64,000 nucleotides of DNA. Source: Methylotenera sp. (GTDB lineage Bacteria; Pseudomonadota; Gammaproteobacteria; Burkholderiales; Methylophilaceae). Position 1 is the first letter of the stretch; each line of letters opens with the position of its first letter. Of this stretch, positions 38,710 through 50,746 are shown in pieces. The stretch covers positions 1 through 64,000 of the forward strand of contig JAUYAL010000056.1 of assembly GCA_030693535.1 (NCBI GenBank), read 5' to 3'. The notes under the pieces were generated by a model that saw nothing but the letters and a program-made list of their open reading frames with translations, made no database searches and had not been told where the DNA came from. A program made the position numbers and the translations under genes.

Positions 38710-40704
38710 TTATTCCATAGCAGGAACATCTGCACTAATGTCCTCTGGCTTGCCACTTCCTGGAATTACACCTAAACGTGACTTTAAAGTTTGAATCTTA
38801 ATATTCTTATTTTCAGAAAGCAGTCTTGGTGCATAAATTTGTGCATTAGCCATCACTTTTTGCACATAGTTCCTAGTTTCAAGAAAAGGAATACACTCAA
38901 TATAAATAGCAGCTTCCAGTGGCCCAGTTGCCATCCAACGCTTTGCTCTGCTTGGCCCAGCATTATAGCCTGCTGTTGCCAATACGGCTTGTCCACCCAT
39001 TAAGTCTAACGCGTAGCGCATATAGTAGGTGCCGAATTTAATGTTCGTACTTAACTCGTGAATCATGCTATGGTTATAATCATTCAAACCCATCCGCTTA
39101 GCTACCCATTTTGCTGTTGCTGGCATTATTTGCATTAGCCCTGACGCACCTACACCAGACTTAGCTTGATACATAAATCGACTTTCCTGGCGAGTGATTC
39201 CATACACCCAAGCTTCGTCCAAACCAACATCTGTGGCAGATGAGAGAAAAAGATCTCGATAAGGTGTTGGATAACGCAAATCAAAGTTATGTGTCACCTT
39301 GGTGTTATCAGCCGTACTAATCGCAATGTCATACCACTTTTGCCGCAAAGCATATTCAGCGGCTGCGAGTAATTGTTTATCATCAAAATTACGCGTTGCC
39401 CAAACCCATTCTGCTTTTGCTTCCCAGCGCATTTCTAAACGCTGCAGTTCCAATGCACGTTTAATCGCTGGCTGACTGGCTATTGCAGTGACTTCCAAAT
39501 CGGTTACCTTATGCTCTACCGCTGGGTTACTCATAACACTTTCCAACTCTTCGGCTGCAAGCCAACCATAATAGTGGCGCTCAGTTGAAAGTTTGCTAAA
39601 AATTAAATTAGATTCTGCTAAATTAGCGTGTTCTTTTATTGCATCATCTTTTTGCGCAAGCTCTTTTAACGCCCTGGCTTTCCAATAGCGCCATGCGCCT
39701 TCCTCTAATTGTTTAGCTTGCATGGCATTTAGTGCACCTAGCACTGTTTTCCAATCTTGAATACGCAAGGCTGCACGCACTTTCCATGCGAGTTGTTCAT
39801 TATTTAATGCAACGCTGTCTGCCAAAACGTAATAACTCAACGCCTGCGGATGATGACTGCGCGCCGCATGATAAGCAATACGCCCCCAGCCAACAGCACG
39901 ATTGTCGATATCGAACAAGTTTTGCACTTTGCTATAAGTACTAATTGCAGCATCTAATTTCGTACGGGCCAAACGGTCAAGTGCGTATAAATTAAGCTCT
40001 ACACCAAAACGCGTTTTAAATGATGCGGTTTTTTTATCCAACATGAGTTGTGGTGATTGATAGGCGCGATCTAGCAGCTTAAGTGTAGTAGGTTCAACAT
40101 TCGGCAATCGAGTGATAACACTTTTAGCTAAACTTAATTTACCGTCTTGCAGCGCAAGTCTGAATCTAGCCCAAACATCATCGTTTGATAACTGACCCGT
40201 GCTTTTTAACACGTCAAATAATTGAGTACAATTACTTGGCAAATCAACTGTAGTCATCCACAAGTCTCTTGCATGTGAAGCGATTTCAGCATTACCTAAT
40301 TGCAGATGGCCCATCAAGGCATAGCACTGTATCGAAGTATCCTCGCGCTTTAAAAATTCTAGTTCATCAAAAAATGAACCCCAGTTTTGTTGCTTTGCCA
40401 TTTTTTTTAACCACTCACCGCGTAAGCGATCAGCAAAAGGCATGTCACTATATTGGGCTAAGAAATTCTGTACTTCTTCATCCCTAGCTTGCTCTAATCT
40501 AAGTAGCATCAACCAATAATCTGCATAAGGCGCTAATATGTATTGCTGAGTTTTTAACTGCCTTACATCTTCAGTTAGAGCGATTTCATTTTTTGCAGCG
40601 TAAGACTCACGCGCATGTTGAAACAAGGACTCATCTGATAAGGCGAAAACCTTAGTGGAAAATGTGATAGCGGCTAGCGCTAATAGTAGGCGAATAAAAT
40701 TCAT
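38710..40704 (-). CDS. slt: Soluble lytic murein transglycosylase
   Basis: This 664-residue periplasmic enzyme cleaves peptidoglycan glycan strands, forming anhydromuramyl ends. A signal peptide (about 1-21, ending KVFA) is followed by a long alpha-helical superhelix domain and a C-terminal lysozyme-like domain with catalytic E507 in ITRQESRF, GLMQIMPATA and AGYNAGPSRAKRW. Full length for Slt70. It lies downstream of lpxC, next to the wall-synthesis cluster. Confidence 0.93.
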   Translation of the reverse strand: MNFIRLLLALAAITFSTKVFALSDESLFQHARESYAAKNEIALTEDVRQLKTQQYILAPYADYWLMLLRLEQARDEEVQNFLAQYSDMPFADRLRGEWLKKMAKQQNWGSFFDELEFLKREDTSIQCYALMGHLQLGNAEIASHARDLWMTTVDLPSNCTQLFDVLKSTGQLSNDDVWARFRLALQDGKLSLAKSVITRLPNVEPTTLKLLDRAYQSPQLMLDKKTASFKTRFGVELNLYALDRLARTKLDAAISTYSKVQNLFDIDNRAVGWGRIAYHAARSHHPQALSYYVLADSVALNNEQLAWKVRAALRIQDWKTVLGALNAMQAKQLEEGAWRYWKARALKELAQKDDAIKEHANLAESNLIFSKLSTERHYYGWLAAEELESVMSNPAVEHKVTDLEVTAIASQPAIKRALELQRLEMRWEAKAEWVWATRNFDDKQLLAAAEYALRQKWYDIAISTADNTKVTHNFDLRYPTPYRDLFLSSATDVGLDEAWVYGITRQESRFMYQAKSGVGASGLMQIMPATAKWVAKRMGLNDYNHSMIHELSTNIKFGTYYMRYALDLMGGQAVLATAGYNAGPSRAKRWMATGPLEAAIYIECIPFLETRNYVQKVMANAQIYAPRLLSENKNIKIQTLKSRLGVIPGSGKPEDISADVPAME

Positions 40705-40763
40705 GTTACGCCCTTTTAGATTGCTGGCGCCAAATAGCCAGCCAAAATAAATAAATAAAAAAT

Positions 40764-41693
40764 TTAATAAATAGGTTCAGGAAACGCCGGCATTTCTAAC
40801 ATTGAAAAGGTACTAGGTGCATCCTCTTGCTTTTCAAAAGTCACATATTCCCAAGCCGATTCATCTAGCATCAAGGCTCTAATCAACTGATTATTGAGCG
40901 CATGGCCAGATTTATAAGCATAAAAAGCACCTAAAATAGAGTGCCCTAACATATACAAATCACCAATAGCATCTAAAACTTTGTGCTTAACAAACTCGTC
41001 TTCGTAACGCAAACCGTCTGCATTCAGAACACGATACTCATCTAAAACAATCGCATTGTCTAAACTACCGCCACGCGCCAAGCCATTTGACCGCAAATAC
41101 TCAACTTCATGCATAAATCCGAAGGTGCGCGCACGGCTAATTTCTTTATTGTATGAATCTGTTGCAAAGTCAATTTGCACATTGCTACCAGAACTTTCAA
41201 ATACCGGGTGATTAAATTGAATGGTGAAATCAATTTTAAAGCCATGATATGGTTCAAAACGAACCCATTTATCAGCATCAATGACTTCAACCGTTTTTTT
41301 AATGCGGATGAATTTTTTGGCTGCAGCTTGTTCAACTAACCCTGCTTCTTGTAATAAAAATACAAAAGGGCCAGAACTTCCATCCATAATAGGGATTTCA
41401 GAAGCGTTAACATCAATGTAAATGTTATCGACACCTAATCCCGCGAGTGCGGACATGATGTGTTCAACAGTAGCAACTCGCGCACCATTAGCCTCTAACG
41501 CAGAGCACAAACGTGTGTCATGCACTGCGCTAGGTGAAGCTAAAATCTCATTGGGTTGAGGCAGATCAACCCGTTTGAAAATAATGCCTGTATTGGGTGC
41601 AGCTGGGCGCAGGGTAAGAGTAACCTTCTCCCCGTTATGCAAACCAACACCAGTGGCGCTAATTGATTTCTTTAATGTGCGTTGCTTTAACAT
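40764..41693 (-). CDS. lpxC: UDP-3-O-acyl-N-acetylglucosamine deacetylase
   Basis: This 309-residue zinc enzyme catalyses the committed step of lipid A synthesis. Zinc ligands H78, H237 and D241 and catalytic H264 are all present, with the [15 protein letters not shown] and [15 protein letters not shown] motifs. It ends the dcw region after ftsZ, with a 184-base gap likely holding its own promoter. Confidence 0.97.
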   Translation of the reverse strand: MLKQRTLKKSISATGVGLHNGEKVTLTLRPAAPNTGIIFKRVDLPQPNEILASPSAVHDTRLCSALEANGARVATVEHIMSALAGLGVDNIYIDVNASEIPIMDGSSGPFVFLLQEAGLVEQAAAKKFIRIKKTVEVIDADKWVRFEPYHGFKIDFTIQFNHPVFESSGSNVQIDFATDSYNKEISRARTFGFMHEVEYLRSNGLARGGSLDNAIVLDEYRVLNADGLRYEDEFVKHKVLDAIGDLYMLGHSILGAFYAYKSGHALNNQLIRALMLDESAWEYVTFEKQEDAPSTFSMLEMPAFPEPIY

Positions 41694-41877
41694 TAATGTT
41701 TCAACATTTTCATATGAACTTCAAATACAAAAACTTAAAGTTACCTTAAAAGTAATATTTACCATACTAATCAAGCAAATAGTAGCATATTTAAACTACT
41801 AGTAGCTACGCATTAACTGAACAGTATTAAACTTACTTGGGTAGTCTTGAAAGTTTTTGACATATTTTAATCAGTCA

Positions 41878-43059
41878 TTAATCCGCCTGTTTACGTAAAA
41901 ATGCAGGAATATCATACTCTTCAACACCTGACATTTTCATCGCTTCAACTTGCGCACGACGACTATTTGAACCAAACACTTGTGGCACTTCATCGGTCAC
42001 AGCGCTTTCAAATCCTGCGTTTCCACCAACAAACATAGGTTGATTAGTTGTGCCAGTACGTAATACTTCTTGTGGCATTACACGTAAAACAGGTTGTCGA
42101 CGTTGAGCACCTGTTAAACCAGTAGCAACCATCGTTACACGTAAGCCATCACCCATGTTTTCATCAAACACATTACCAACTATCACAGTGGCGTCTTCTG
42201 CGGTAAAAGCTTTAATAGTATTCATTACATCATAGTACTCTTTCATTTTAAAAGAGGCTGAAGTAGTAATATTGACTAGAACGCCACGTGCATTTGCTAA
42301 GTTGACATCTTCAAGTAATGGACTTGCAACAGCCTGTTCTGCCGCAATACGCGCACGATCTGGACCAGAAGCTATCGCTGAACCCATCATCGCCATACCC
42401 ATTTCGCTCATTACTGTGCGTACATCTGCAAAGTCAACGTTAACTAAGCCTGGGCAATTGATTATTTCTGCAATACCAGAAACCGCATTGTGCAACACAT
42501 CATTAGCTGCTCTGAAAGCTTCCAAAAATGGTACATCTTCGCCCAAAACTTCCATTAGCTTTTCGTTAGGAATCACGATTAAGGAATCTACATACTTTGA
42601 TAATTCCTCCAGACCCTCTGTGGCCACTTTAGTGCGTTTACCTTCAAATGAGAAAGGTTTAGTCACTACAGCAACCGTTAAAATACCCATCTCTTTTGCT
42701 ATTTGTGCAATCACAGGAGCCGCACCCGTGCCTGTACCACCACCCATACCTGCAGTAATAAACAGCATATCAGCACCATCAATCAATTCGGCAATTGCAT
42801 CCCGATCTTCGACCGCTGCTTCACGTCCAATCTCTGGTTTAGCTCCTGCTCCCAAGCCCTTGGTCATGGCAATACCCATTTGCAATACAGTTTTAGCTTG
42901 ACTCTTTTTCAGCGCCTGTATATCTGTATTGGCACAAATAAATTCAACGCCACCGACGTTTTTTTCTATCATATGCGCCACAGCGTTACCACCACAACCA
43001 CCTACCCCAATCACCTTAATAACGGCTTCTTGAGAACTTTTTTCCATAATTTCAAACAT
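41878..43059 (-). CDS. ftsZ: Cell division protein FtsZ
   Basis: This 393-residue tubulin-like GTPase forms the division ring. The GTP-binding motif GGGTGTGAAP and the T7-loop region are present, and the C-terminal tail EEYDIPAFLRKQ is the docking site for FtsA and ZipA. The start at 43059 is chosen because GAGGAG lies eight bases upstream; the longer frame covers that site. Confidence 0.97.
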   Translation of the reverse strand: MFEIMEKSSQEAVIKVIGVGGCGGNAVAHMIEKNVGGVEFICANTDIQALKKSQAKTVLQMGIAMTKGLGAGAKPEIGREAAVEDRDAIAELIDGADMLFITAGMGGGTGTGAAPVIAQIAKEMGILTVAVVTKPFSFEGKRTKVATEGLEELSKYVDSLIVIPNEKLMEVLGEDVPFLEAFRAANDVLHNAVSGIAEIINCPGLVNVDFADVRTVMSEMGMAMMGSAIASGPDRARIAAEQAVASPLLEDVNLANARGVLVNITTSASFKMKEYYDVMNTIKAFTAEDATVIVGNVFDENMGDGLRVTMVATGLTGAQRRQPVLRVMPQEVLRTGTTNQPMFVGGNAGFESAVTDEVPQVFGSNSRRAQVEAMKMSGVEEYDIPAFLRKQAD

Positions 43060-43180
43060 TGCGTATCTCCTCTTTTTTTGATAATAGTCATTAGTTGATG
43101 CTCGCAACTAACAACTGCTAACTAACTCTAAAACTGCCTTCCTTAACTAACTACTAATGACTACAAACTATCGACTTATA

Positions 43181-44419
43181 CTAAAAATTTCCTGCAAACC
43201 AACTCTTCATTTTGTCCAATATCCGCCCAAATGAACTGGATTCCATTTGTCCGCTAATATGCCTTTCTAATTGTTGCTTGCCCATCAAGACTAAGCCAAC
43301 CCCAGTTGCATAACGAGGATTGCTGACCACTTCAGATAAGCCACCTACATAGCGTGGCAAACCCATACGCACTGGCATGTGAAAAACTTCTTCGCCTAAC
43401 TCCACCATGCCACGCATCATGGCTGATCCACCCGTAATAACAATGCCTGATGCAATCATTTCTTCCATGCCACTTCGACGTAATTCATTGAGCACTAGCT
43501 CATATAGCTCAACCACTCGTGGCTCTAATACTTCAGCAAGCGTTTGTACTGATAATTGTCGAGGCTCACGACCATCTACACCTGGCACCTCTACAATTTC
43601 ACGAGGGTCGGCTAGTTGTCGAAGTGCACAACCGTGTTTGACTTTGATGTCTTCCGCAGATTGTGTTGGCGTTCGAAATGCCACCGCGACATCATTCGTC
43701 ATTTGATCACCAGCAATTGGCACCACTGCGGTATGTCGAATAGCGCCTTGTTTAAACACAGCAATGTCAGTCGTGCCACCACCAATATCCACTAAGCAAA
43801 CACCCAACTCTTTTTCATCTTCAGTAAGTACTGCAAGACTTGAAGCTAACGGCTGAAGAATGAGGTCACTCACTTCAATACCGCAACGTTTGATGCACTT
43901 AACAATATTCTGTGCAGCAGCCACTGCACCCGTCACGATGTGCACTTTGACCTCAAGCTTCATACCACTCATACCTAGAGGCTCGCGCACATCTTCTTGG
44001 CCGTCGATAATAAATTCTTGGGTCAATATATGTAGAATTTGCTGATCTGCTGGCAATGCGATTGCACGAGCTGTTTCAATCACGCGATCTACATCCATTT
44101 GCGAGACTTCGGCATCTTTAATTTTCACCATGCCGTGTGAATTCAAGCTCTTGATATGGCTACCAGCAATGCCTGTATACACATTATTAATTTTACAATC
44201 CGCCATCAGCTCAGCTTCTTCAAGCGCCCTCTGTATTGACTGCATGGTTGATTCAATATTAATCACCACACCTTTTTTTAGACCTCGTGATAGATGTTGT
44301 CCTAACCCGATGACTTTAACCGTGCCTTCTGGCTGTAATTCAGCAACGATGGCGACGATCTTAGATGTTCCTATATCCAGACCTACGATTAAATTCTTAT
44401 CTTCTTTTGCTCTACTCAT
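43181..44419 (-). CDS. ftsA: Cell division protein FtsA
   Basis: This 412-residue actin-like ATPase tethers FtsZ to the membrane. Phosphate loops are in VGLDIGTSKIVAIV and VDIGGGTTDIAVF. The C-terminal amphipathic membrane-targeting helix is visible as RILDKMKSWFAGNF. A 121-base spacer separates it from ftsZ. Confidence 0.97.
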   Translation of the reverse strand: MSRAKEDKNLIVGLDIGTSKIVAIVAELQPEGTVKVIGLGQHLSRGLKKGVVINIESTMQSIQRALEEAELMADCKINNVYTGIAGSHIKSLNSHGMVKIKDAEVSQMDVDRVIETARAIALPADQQILHILTQEFIIDGQEDVREPLGMSGMKLEVKVHIVTGAVAAAQNIVKCIKRCGIEVSDLILQPLASSLAVLTEDEKELGVCLVDIGGGTTDIAVFKQGAIRHTAVVPIAGDQMTNDVAVAFRTPTQSAEDIKVKHGCALRQLADPREIVEVPGVDGREPRQLSVQTLAEVLEPRVVELYELVLNELRRSGMEEMIASGIVITGGSAMMRGMVELGEEVFHMPVRMGLPRYVGGLSEVVSNPRYATGVGLVLMGKQQLERHISGQMESSSFGRILDKMKSWFAGNF

Positions 44420-44437
44420 GTCTTGCTCCCTCCGTGG

Positions 44438-45265
44438 TTATGCACGGCTTATGGCTGTACTTTTCAATTTATTTTCATTGCTTAATTTAATGTCACTTTT
44501 TTTCTTAATCTCAATTGGTTTTTCTTCTAAAGATTTAGCTCCCTCTGGATTAATCCGCACGGAATTCGCTACGACAGGTCTTCGTACCGCAAATCCGTTT
44601 GGATAACGTAAATCTGCATACGTCACTTTCATGTTTAACCCTGCAATCGTGTGGCTATACACACTTGCAAATTTATCCAATCTGACCTGCATTTCTATCC
44701 GGCCTAGCTCAATCACCATGTCATTTGTCGTGGAAATTTGCCATGCGCGTCTTGGTGTGAGGGTTAAATTTGCCACCTTTAAATTCGCATTCTTTAATGT
44801 TTTACTAATCTCAATATACTGTGATGCAACTTCTATAACACCATCACCTGGGCCAAAAAAGACTGGTAAATCGCTGTTTGATGCCGCATGAAACAACTCA
44901 CCGTGTGTATTTACCAATGCAATACTGCCCCACCTTGCCAATGCTTGATGCTCCTCAATTACCACTTCCAATTTATCAGGCCAACGGCGACGTACACTCA
45001 CTTTGCGTGCCCATGGTAATTTCTCAAATGCATTTCTTGCTTTAATGAGATCTAACGTAAAAAAATTACCTTTTAAATGTTTTGCCACAATCAACTTTAC
45101 TTGCTCACGACTCACATGATTTAACTGGCCATTAACGGCAACTTCGCGAAGCGGGAATATAGGTAAATGTACTACTGCAAATAGCACCGCGTAGAGCATA
45201 GCAACCATACTCACTGCAAACAGCAGATTGGCAATCCAATTGAGCAAAGTAGGCTTATCCCACAT
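44438..45265 (-). CDS. ftsQ: Cell division protein FtsQ
   Basis: This 275-residue bitopic inner-membrane protein has one helix at about 10-35, a periplasmic POTRA domain starting [15 protein letters not shown] and a beta domain. It links early and late division proteins together with FtsB and FtsL. The end (about 245-275) is a charged tail. Its start overlaps the end of ddl by 11 bases. Confidence 0.93.
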   Translation of the reverse strand: MWDKPTLLNWIANLLFAVSMVAMLYAVLFAVVHLPIFPLREVAVNGQLNHVSREQVKLIVAKHLKGNFFTLDLIKARNAFEKLPWARKVSVRRRWPDKLEVVIEEHQALARWGSIALVNTHGELFHAASNSDLPVFFGPGDGVIEVASQYIEISKTLKNANLKVANLTLTPRRAWQISTTNDMVIELGRIEMQVRLDKFASVYSHTIAGLNMKVTYADLRYPNGFAVRRPVVANSVRINPEGAKSLEEKPIEIKKKSDIKLSNENKLKSTAISRA

Positions 45266-46196
45266 CTGCTGACTCCAAAATACGTATAACTAATTCTTTA
45301 AAACTAATACCTGCCGCTTTTGCTGCCATTGGCACTAAGCTATGATCGGTCATGCCAGGACTGGTATTTAGCTCTAAGAAATAGTGTGCTCCTGCTTCGT
45401 CCATTAAAAAATCTACGCGCCCCCAACCTTTGCAACCAACAGCCTTAAATGCAAGCAATGCCTCTGTCTGAATTTGTATTTCTTTTTCAACACTTAAGCC
45501 ACAAGGACAGAGATACTCAGTATCGTTACGTAGATATTTCGCCTCATAATCATAAAATTCATTTTTTGGCACAATACGAATAATAGGTAATGCAATATAA
45601 TCACCCTTACCATCAGAAAGAATGCCGACGGTATATTCACCACCTCCTACAAATTTCTCTGCAATCACTAATGGGTCAGATTGAGCCGCCAATTGGTAGG
45701 CCACTTCTAATGTTCCGGCTTCTTTTACTTTACTGATACCAATACTTGACCCCTCATTGGCGGGTTTCACAAATAATGGCAAGCCTAATTTTTTCTCTAT
45801 TGCAGCAAAGTCACTTGTTACAGTAACTAATTCAAAATCTGGAGTAGTGACATTCATTGCCCGCCATAATAGTTTTGTACGCCATTTATCCATACCTATG
45901 GCTGAAGCCATAACACCGCTACCAGTGTATGGAATATGCAACATTTCGAGCGCCCCTTGTATGCATCCATCTTCACCAAAGCGGCCGTGCAAATTGATAA
46001 ATATGCGATCAAATGCCTCCAGGTCATGTAATGGCTTATCTCGTGGGTCAAACCCATGCGCATCTATGCCTTGCGCTTGCAGTGCAGTTAGCACAGCAGC
46101 ACCACTTTTAAGTGAAATCTCACGCTCATCTGAGTTGCCACCTAATAACACCGCCACTCGACCGAATTTGCTTTCTATAGTTTTAGTGTTTTTCAT
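45255..46196 (-). CDS. ddl: D-alanine--D-alanine ligase
   Basis: This 313-residue ATP-grasp ligase makes the D-Ala-D-Ala dipeptide for peptidoglycan precursors. Blocks are [35 protein letters not shown] and the C-terminal [17 protein letters not shown] use the ATG at 46196; a TTG three codons upstream is possible. The start lies inside the end of murB. Confidence 0.95.
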   Translation of the reverse strand: MKNTKTIESKFGRVAVLLGGNSDEREISLKSGAAVLTALQAQGIDAHGFDPRDKPLHDLEAFDRIFINLHGRFGEDGCIQGALEMLHIPYTGSGVMASAIGMDKWRTKLLWRAMNVTTPDFELVTVTSDFAAIEKKLGLPLFVKPANEGSSIGISKVKEAGTLEVAYQLAAQSDPLVIAEKFVGGGEYTVGILSDGKGDYIALPIIRIVPKNEFYDYEAKYLRNDTEYLCPCGLSVEKEIQIQTEALLAFKAVGCKGWGRVDFLMDEAGAHYFLELNTSPGMTDHSLVPMAAKAAGISFKELVIRILESADVG

Positions 46197-47082
46197 ATTC
46201 GCCAATCACTTTTACCTCTTGTTGCAATGCAATACCATTTTTTTCCAATACCGTTTCGCGCATATGTTTAATCAGTAATTCAATATCAAGTGCATTTGCA
46301 TTTCCGATATTCACAATAAAGTTGGCATGCTTCTCTGAAACCTGCGCACCTCCTATGATGTATCCTTTTAATCCGCTTGCTTCTATTAATCTCGCGGCGT
46401 AATCACCGAGAGGATTTCTAAACGTAGATCCTGCACTGGGTAAATTGAGTGGCTGAGAAGCCAGCCGAGTTGCTAATAAATCTTTAATTTTTTGTGCTGA
46501 CTCTTGCGCATCTCCAGCTTTTAAATTCAGCCAAGCCGAGACAAACCACTCTCCGGCAACAGGCATATCTACATGGCGGTAACTTGCAATAAATGTGCTT
46601 GCTTCACGCTTATTTAATTCACCTAATCTGTTAATGGTAGTGACACTATTCACTACATTCCAAGTTTCAGTCCCATAACAACCTGCATTCATCGCAAGCG
46701 CGCCACCTAATGTGCCGGGTATCCCAGCAAAAAATTCTGCCCCTTGTTTAGATTCTCTGGCACAAAATTTTGCCAATTTTCCACAAGTCACTCCAGCCTC
46801 AGCATATACAAGACCACCATCCATTTTCATTTCGGTTAGCACGTTATGCATCAATATGACCGTGCCACGTACACCACCATCACGAACTAATAAATTTGAA
46901 CCTAAGCCAATAAAATAAATAGGCTGATCTACGTCTAAACTTTGCAAGAATAGGCGCAAATCATCTAGCCCGACTGGAATATATAACTGCTCAGCAGGCC
47001 CACCGACTCGCCAGCTGGTATAGCGTGCCATTGGCTCGTTAAATAGCAACTTGCCTGCAAATTGATGAGACGCAGTTGTCAC
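46183..47082 (-). CDS. murB: UDP-N-acetylenolpyruvoylglucosamine reductase
   Basis: This 299-residue FAD enzyme reduces the enolpyruvyl group to give UDP-MurNAc. FAD-binding [14 protein letters not shown] and the catalytic region [17 protein letters not shown], with the active serine, are present. The size fits type I or short MurB. It overlaps ddl and lies two bases after murC. Confidence 0.95.
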   Translation of the reverse strand: MTTASHQFAGKLLFNEPMARYTSWRVGGPAEQLYIPVGLDDLRLFLQSLDVDQPIYFIGLGSNLLVRDGGVRGTVILMHNVLTEMKMDGGLVYAEAGVTCGKLAKFCARESKQGAEFFAGIPGTLGGALAMNAGCYGTETWNVVNSVTTINRLGELNKREASTFIASYRHVDMPVAGEWFVSAWLNLKAGDAQESAQKIKDLLATRLASQPLNLPSAGSTFRNPLGDYAARLIEASGLKGYIIGGAQVSEKHANFIVNIGNANALDIELLIKHMRETVLEKNGIALQQEVKVIGEYEKH

Positions 47083-47084
47083 TT

Positions 47085-48491
47085 TCAGTTCGGCTCCTTT
47101 AAAGCTAAGGCTCTAGTTTTCTCTGCAACATGTCCAATAGAACCAGCGCCCATTACAATCACAACATCATCTGCTTTTACCGCATTCCAAATAGCTTCTG
47201 GCAACTCACCTGTTGTTTCTACAAACAACGGCTCAACTTTCCCCGCAACTCGAATAGAACGAATGAGCGAACGTGTATCTGCTGCCACAATTGGCGATTC
47301 ACCTGCCGAATAAACTTCAGTAAGCAATACAGCATCTGCGCTTGATAAGACACGAACAAAGTCTTCGAAGCAATCACGTGTTCGTGTGTAGCGATGCGGT
47401 TGAAAAGCCATGACCAATCGACGATTTGGGAAGGCTGCACGTGCTGCAGCAATCACTGCCTGCATTTCTACAGGGTGATGGCCATAATCGTCTATCAAAG
47501 TAAATGTGCCACCGGCACTACAAGGTATTTCACCATATCGTTCGAAGCGTCTGCCTACGCCTTTGAATTCTTTTAGCGCCTTAATTATTGCTACATCAGG
47601 TACATCTAACTCACTAGCAATGGCAATAGCAGCAAGCGCGTTCAGCACATAGTGGTTGCCTGGTAGATTTAAAGTCACGTCAAACTCTGTTATCACACCA
47701 TTGATACGTTGAACCGTAAAATGCATTTTTCCATCATCCGCCCGCACATTGACTGCACGAACTTTTGCACTTTCACTAAAACCATAAGTCATTACAGGTT
47801 TAGTGACGCGAGGAAGAATCTCACGTACATTGACATCATCTATGCAAACCACTGCCATCCCCCAAAACGGCAGTTGCTGTAAAAATTCTACGAATGCACT
47901 TTTAAGTTTATCGAAACTATGTTCATAAGTATCCATGTGATCTTGGTCTATATTGGTGACCACCGCCATTACTGGTGTGAGATGCAAGAATGAAGCATCA
48001 GATTCATCAGCTTCAGCTACTATGTATTCACCTGTACCAAGCTTGGCGTTAGCATTAGCAGCCTCTAACTTACCGCCAATTACAAAGGTAGGGTCCATGC
48101 CTGCTTCCGCCAAAATACTTGCGATCAGACTGGTGGTGGTCGTTTTTCCATGCGTACCAGCAACAGCGATACCCTGCCTAAAACGCATCAACTCTGCCAA
48201 CATTAGCGCACGCGGTACGACTGGAATATTCTTAGCTCTAGCGGCTTTCACTTCTGGGTTTTCTTCATTGACCGCACTTGACACCACCACAACGTCAGCA
48301 TTGCCTAGATTTTCAGCCGCGTGCCCTTGGTACACGTTTGCACCAAAGGCTATTAAACGTTGCGTTGTTGCATTGACTGCTAAATCAGAGCCACTAACGG
48401 TAAAATCTAAATTGATGAGCACCTCAGCAATGCCACTCATACCAGAACCACCAATGCCAACAAAATGTATATTTTTAACTTTATGTTTCAT
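47085..48491 (-). CDS. murC: UDP-N-acetylmuramate--L-alanine ligase
   Basis: This 468-residue Mur ligase adds L-alanine to UDP-MurNAc using ATP. The N-terminal domain has [16 protein letters not shown], the ATP loop is [12 protein letters not shown], and the C-terminal domain has DDYGHHPVE and FQPHRYTRT. Full length. Confidence 0.97.
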   Translation of the reverse strand: MKHKVKNIHFVGIGGSGMSGIAEVLINLDFTVSGSDLAVNATTQRLIAFGANVYQGHAAENLGNADVVVVSSAVNEENPEVKAARAKNIPVVPRALMLAELMRFRQGIAVAGTHGKTTTTSLIASILAEAGMDPTFVIGGKLEAANANAKLGTGEYIVAEADESDASFLHLTPVMAVVTNIDQDHMDTYEHSFDKLKSAFVEFLQQLPFWGMAVVCIDDVNVREILPRVTKPVMTYGFSESAKVRAVNVRADDGKMHFTVQRINGVITEFDVTLNLPGNHYVLNALAAIAIASELDVPDVAIIKALKEFKGVGRRFERYGEIPCSAGGTFTLIDDYGHHPVEMQAVIAAARAAFPNRRLVMAFQPHRYTRTRDCFEDFVRVLSSADAVLLTEVYSAGESPIVAADTRSLIRSIRVAGKVEPLFVETTGELPEAIWNAVKADDVVIVMGAGSIGHVAEKTRALALKEPN

Positions 48492-48500
48492 GCTATTACG

Positions 48501-49586
48501 CTAAAGCGCTACCTCCATACAGATTTTTGCGACGTCTGCCGTGGCATTAGGCTTACCTAGACTTTTTGCTCTTATTGCCATAGCCAAGCATTCATCACGA
48601 CTTAAACCGCCAATGATTCCCGCTATAGCTTCTATTGTTAATTCTTTTTGCTGTACTAAAAATGCTGCGCCGCTTTCAACTAAAAACAAAGCATTGGTCG
48701 TTTGATGATCATCAACTGCATGTGGAAATGGCACCATTAGAGAACCTAAACCTAGCGCTGAGACCTCCGCGACTGTCAAAGCGCCAGCTCTGCAAATCAC
48801 AAAATCTGCCCAAGCGTAGATTGATGCCATATCATTGATAAATGCACGTGTATCAGCTGTTACACCAGATTTTTGATAGTTCTCATTTAAAGCATCAATA
48901 TGCTTAACACCTGCTTGGTGAATAATTTGCGGGCGTTTTTTCTCAGGCAGTCTTGCGACGGCCTGCGGGATATATTCATTCAAAGCTTGAGCACCCAAAC
49001 TTCCACCAATAACCAATAAACGCAAGGCACCAGTACGTTCAGCAAAGCGGCTTTCTGGCAAAGGCAATGAAACAATATCTGCTCTTACTGGGTTGCCTAC
49101 AATCTGCGCTTTGTTGCCAAACGCTACTGGAAAAGCTGCCAATACGCGCGTTGCAAATTTTGCTAAGACTTTATTGGTTAAGCCAGCAACTGAATTTTGC
49201 TCATGTATCACCAGTGGCTTTCCTAACAATTTTGCCATCAATCCGCCTGGAAATGCGGCAAAGCCACCCATACCAAGCACCACATTTGGTCGATGCTGAC
49301 GTAAGGCGCTTATGCTCTGGCTAAAAGCTTTTGTCAATTTCACAGGTAATAACAGCCAGCCCAGCAAGCCTTTACCGCGAACACCGCGCATGGTAATCAT
49401 GGCTTTTTTATAACCTTTATTTTCTATTAATCGATTTTCCATACCGCCTTGTGTACACAGCCATACGATGTTCCAGCCCATATCTTTTAAATGGTCAGCC
49501 ACAGCCATTGCTGGGTAGATATGGCCACCAGTTCCGCCAGCCATCACCATTAAGGTTTTTACGCGCATATTTTCAGGTTTACTCAT
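48501..49586 (-). CDS. murG: Undecaprenyl-PP-MurNAc-pentapeptide UDP-GlcNAc transferase
   Basis: This 361-residue membrane-associated GT-B glycosyltransferase makes lipid II from lipid I. It starts with the [13 protein letters not shown] loop and has the second conserved [10 protein letters not shown] and the acceptor region [16 protein letters not shown]. It overlaps ftsW by four bases. Confidence 0.97.
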   Translation of the reverse strand: MSKPENMRVKTLMVMAGGTGGHIYPAMAVADHLKDMGWNIVWLCTQGGMENRLIENKGYKKAMITMRGVRGKGLLGWLLLPVKLTKAFSQSISALRQHRPNVVLGMGGFAAFPGGLMAKLLGKPLVIHEQNSVAGLTNKVLAKFATRVLAAFPVAFGNKAQIVGNPVRADIVSLPLPESRFAERTGALRLLVIGGSLGAQALNEYIPQAVARLPEKKRPQIIHQAGVKHIDALNENYQKSGVTADTRAFINDMASIYAWADFVICRAGALTVAEVSALGLGSLMVPFPHAVDDHQTTNALFLVESGAAFLVQQKELTIEAIAGIIGGLSRDECLAMAIRAKSLGKPNATADVAKICMEVAL

Positions 49587-50746
49587 GCTGGCAAACCCTT
49601 CTGCAGACGTCTATTCTCAAAATCAATTCTGAGTACAATCGCCATCGCAATACAATTTGCCAATATTCCACTTCCCCCAAAAGACATTAAAGGCAAGGTC
49701 AAACCTTTTGTAGGCAACAACCCCATGTTCACGCCCATATTGATAATGCCTTGTACGCCAATCCAAACGCCTAGGCCCTGTGCCAGCAAAGCGGCAAAAT
49801 ATCGCTCATTTGCAATCGACTCTTTGGCTATGCCAAATGAACGAATAACTATCCATAAAAATAGGCCAATGACAGTTAATACGCCAACAAAACCTAACTC
49901 TTCAGCGATTACTGCTAACAGAAAATCAGTGTGTGCTTCAGGCAAATATAGTAATTTCTCCACACTGGCACCCAAGCCCACACCAAACCATTCACCACGA
50001 CCAAATGCAATGAGTGCATGTGACAATTGATAACCTTTGCCATAAGGATCAGCCCAAGGATCCATAAAACCAACCACACGCTCTAAACGATAAGGCGAGC
50101 TCCAAATCAAGAATACGAAACCCACTACCAACAAAATGATTAAGCCCACAAAAATACGACCGTTGATTCCTCCCAGCCATAAAATTGAAATTGAAATTGC
50201 GGCGATTACAGCGAATGCGCCAAAGTCTGGTTCAAGTAATAACAAGCCCCCAACTAATAGCATTACTGCAAGCATTGGCATAAATCCTTTTGCGAAGCTA
50301 TCCATTACCGCTGCTTTTCGTACGGTGTAATCTGCCACGTACATTGCTGCAAATAGTTTCATAAATTCTGAAGGTTGAGGGTTTATGACAAACAGCCTCA
50401 ACCAGCGACGGCTACCGCCCGCCTTAATACCTATTCCTGGAATCAGCACTAAAACTAGCAAGGCTAAGCCAATTAAAAACAAATAGGGTGCCATTTTTTG
50501 CCACCATGCAATGGGGATATTGAACGCGACAAATGCAGCGCTTAAGGCTACAACCATAAATATGGCTTGATGTACCAAATAATAGCTACTGTTATGGCCT
50601 ACGCCTTTATCCGCTTCAGCAATGGCAATAGACGATGAATACACCATCACCAAGCCTATACCTAACAAACACAATACGGCCCATAAAAAACCTTGATCGT
50701 AACTGGGTGAGTTTATGCGTTCGCGATTAAGCATGGCTGTAATCAT
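49583..50746 (-). CDS. ftsW: Septal peptidoglycan polymerase FtsW
   Basis: This 387-residue SEDS-family glycosyltransferase has about ten membrane helices. It polymerises lipid II at the septum with FtsI. Conserved regions include the [18 protein letters not shown] segment and the terminal [10 protein letters not shown] motif. Four-base overlaps link it to both murD and murG. Confidence 0.96.
   Translation of the reverse strand: MITAMLNRERINSPSYDQGFLWAVLCLLGIGLVMVYSSSIAIAEADKGVGHNSSYYLVHQAIFMVVALSAAFVAFNIPIAWWQKMAPYLFLIGLALLVLVLIPGIGIKAGGSRRWLRLFVINPQPSEFMKLFAAMYVADYTVRKAAVMDSFAKGFMPMLAVMLLVGGLLLLEPDFGAFAVIAAISISILWLGGINGRIFVGLIILLVVGFVFLIWSSPYRLERVVGFMDPWADPYGKGYQLSHALIAFGRGEWFGVGLGASVEKLLYLPEAHTDFLLAVIAEELGFVGVLTVIGLFLWIVIRSFGIAKESIANERYFAALLAQGLGVWIGVQGIINMGVNMGLLPTKGLTLPLMSFGGSGILANCIAMAIVLRIDFENRRLQKGLPA

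Noticed and set aside
40713..40740. GCTGGC/GCCAGC stem between slt and lpxC
   Set aside because: The A/T tract lies on the wrong side for termination of the minus-strand lpxC transcript.
42272..42901. Long open frame on the plus strand opposite ftsZ (209 codons)
   Set aside because: It lies wholly within the antisense of a certain gene, has low-complexity Ser/Ala/Pro/Ile composition typical of antisense shadows, and has no ribosome site.
47953..48504. Open frame of 183 codons opposite murC
   Set aside because: Antisense shadow of a conserved gene; no family recognised.
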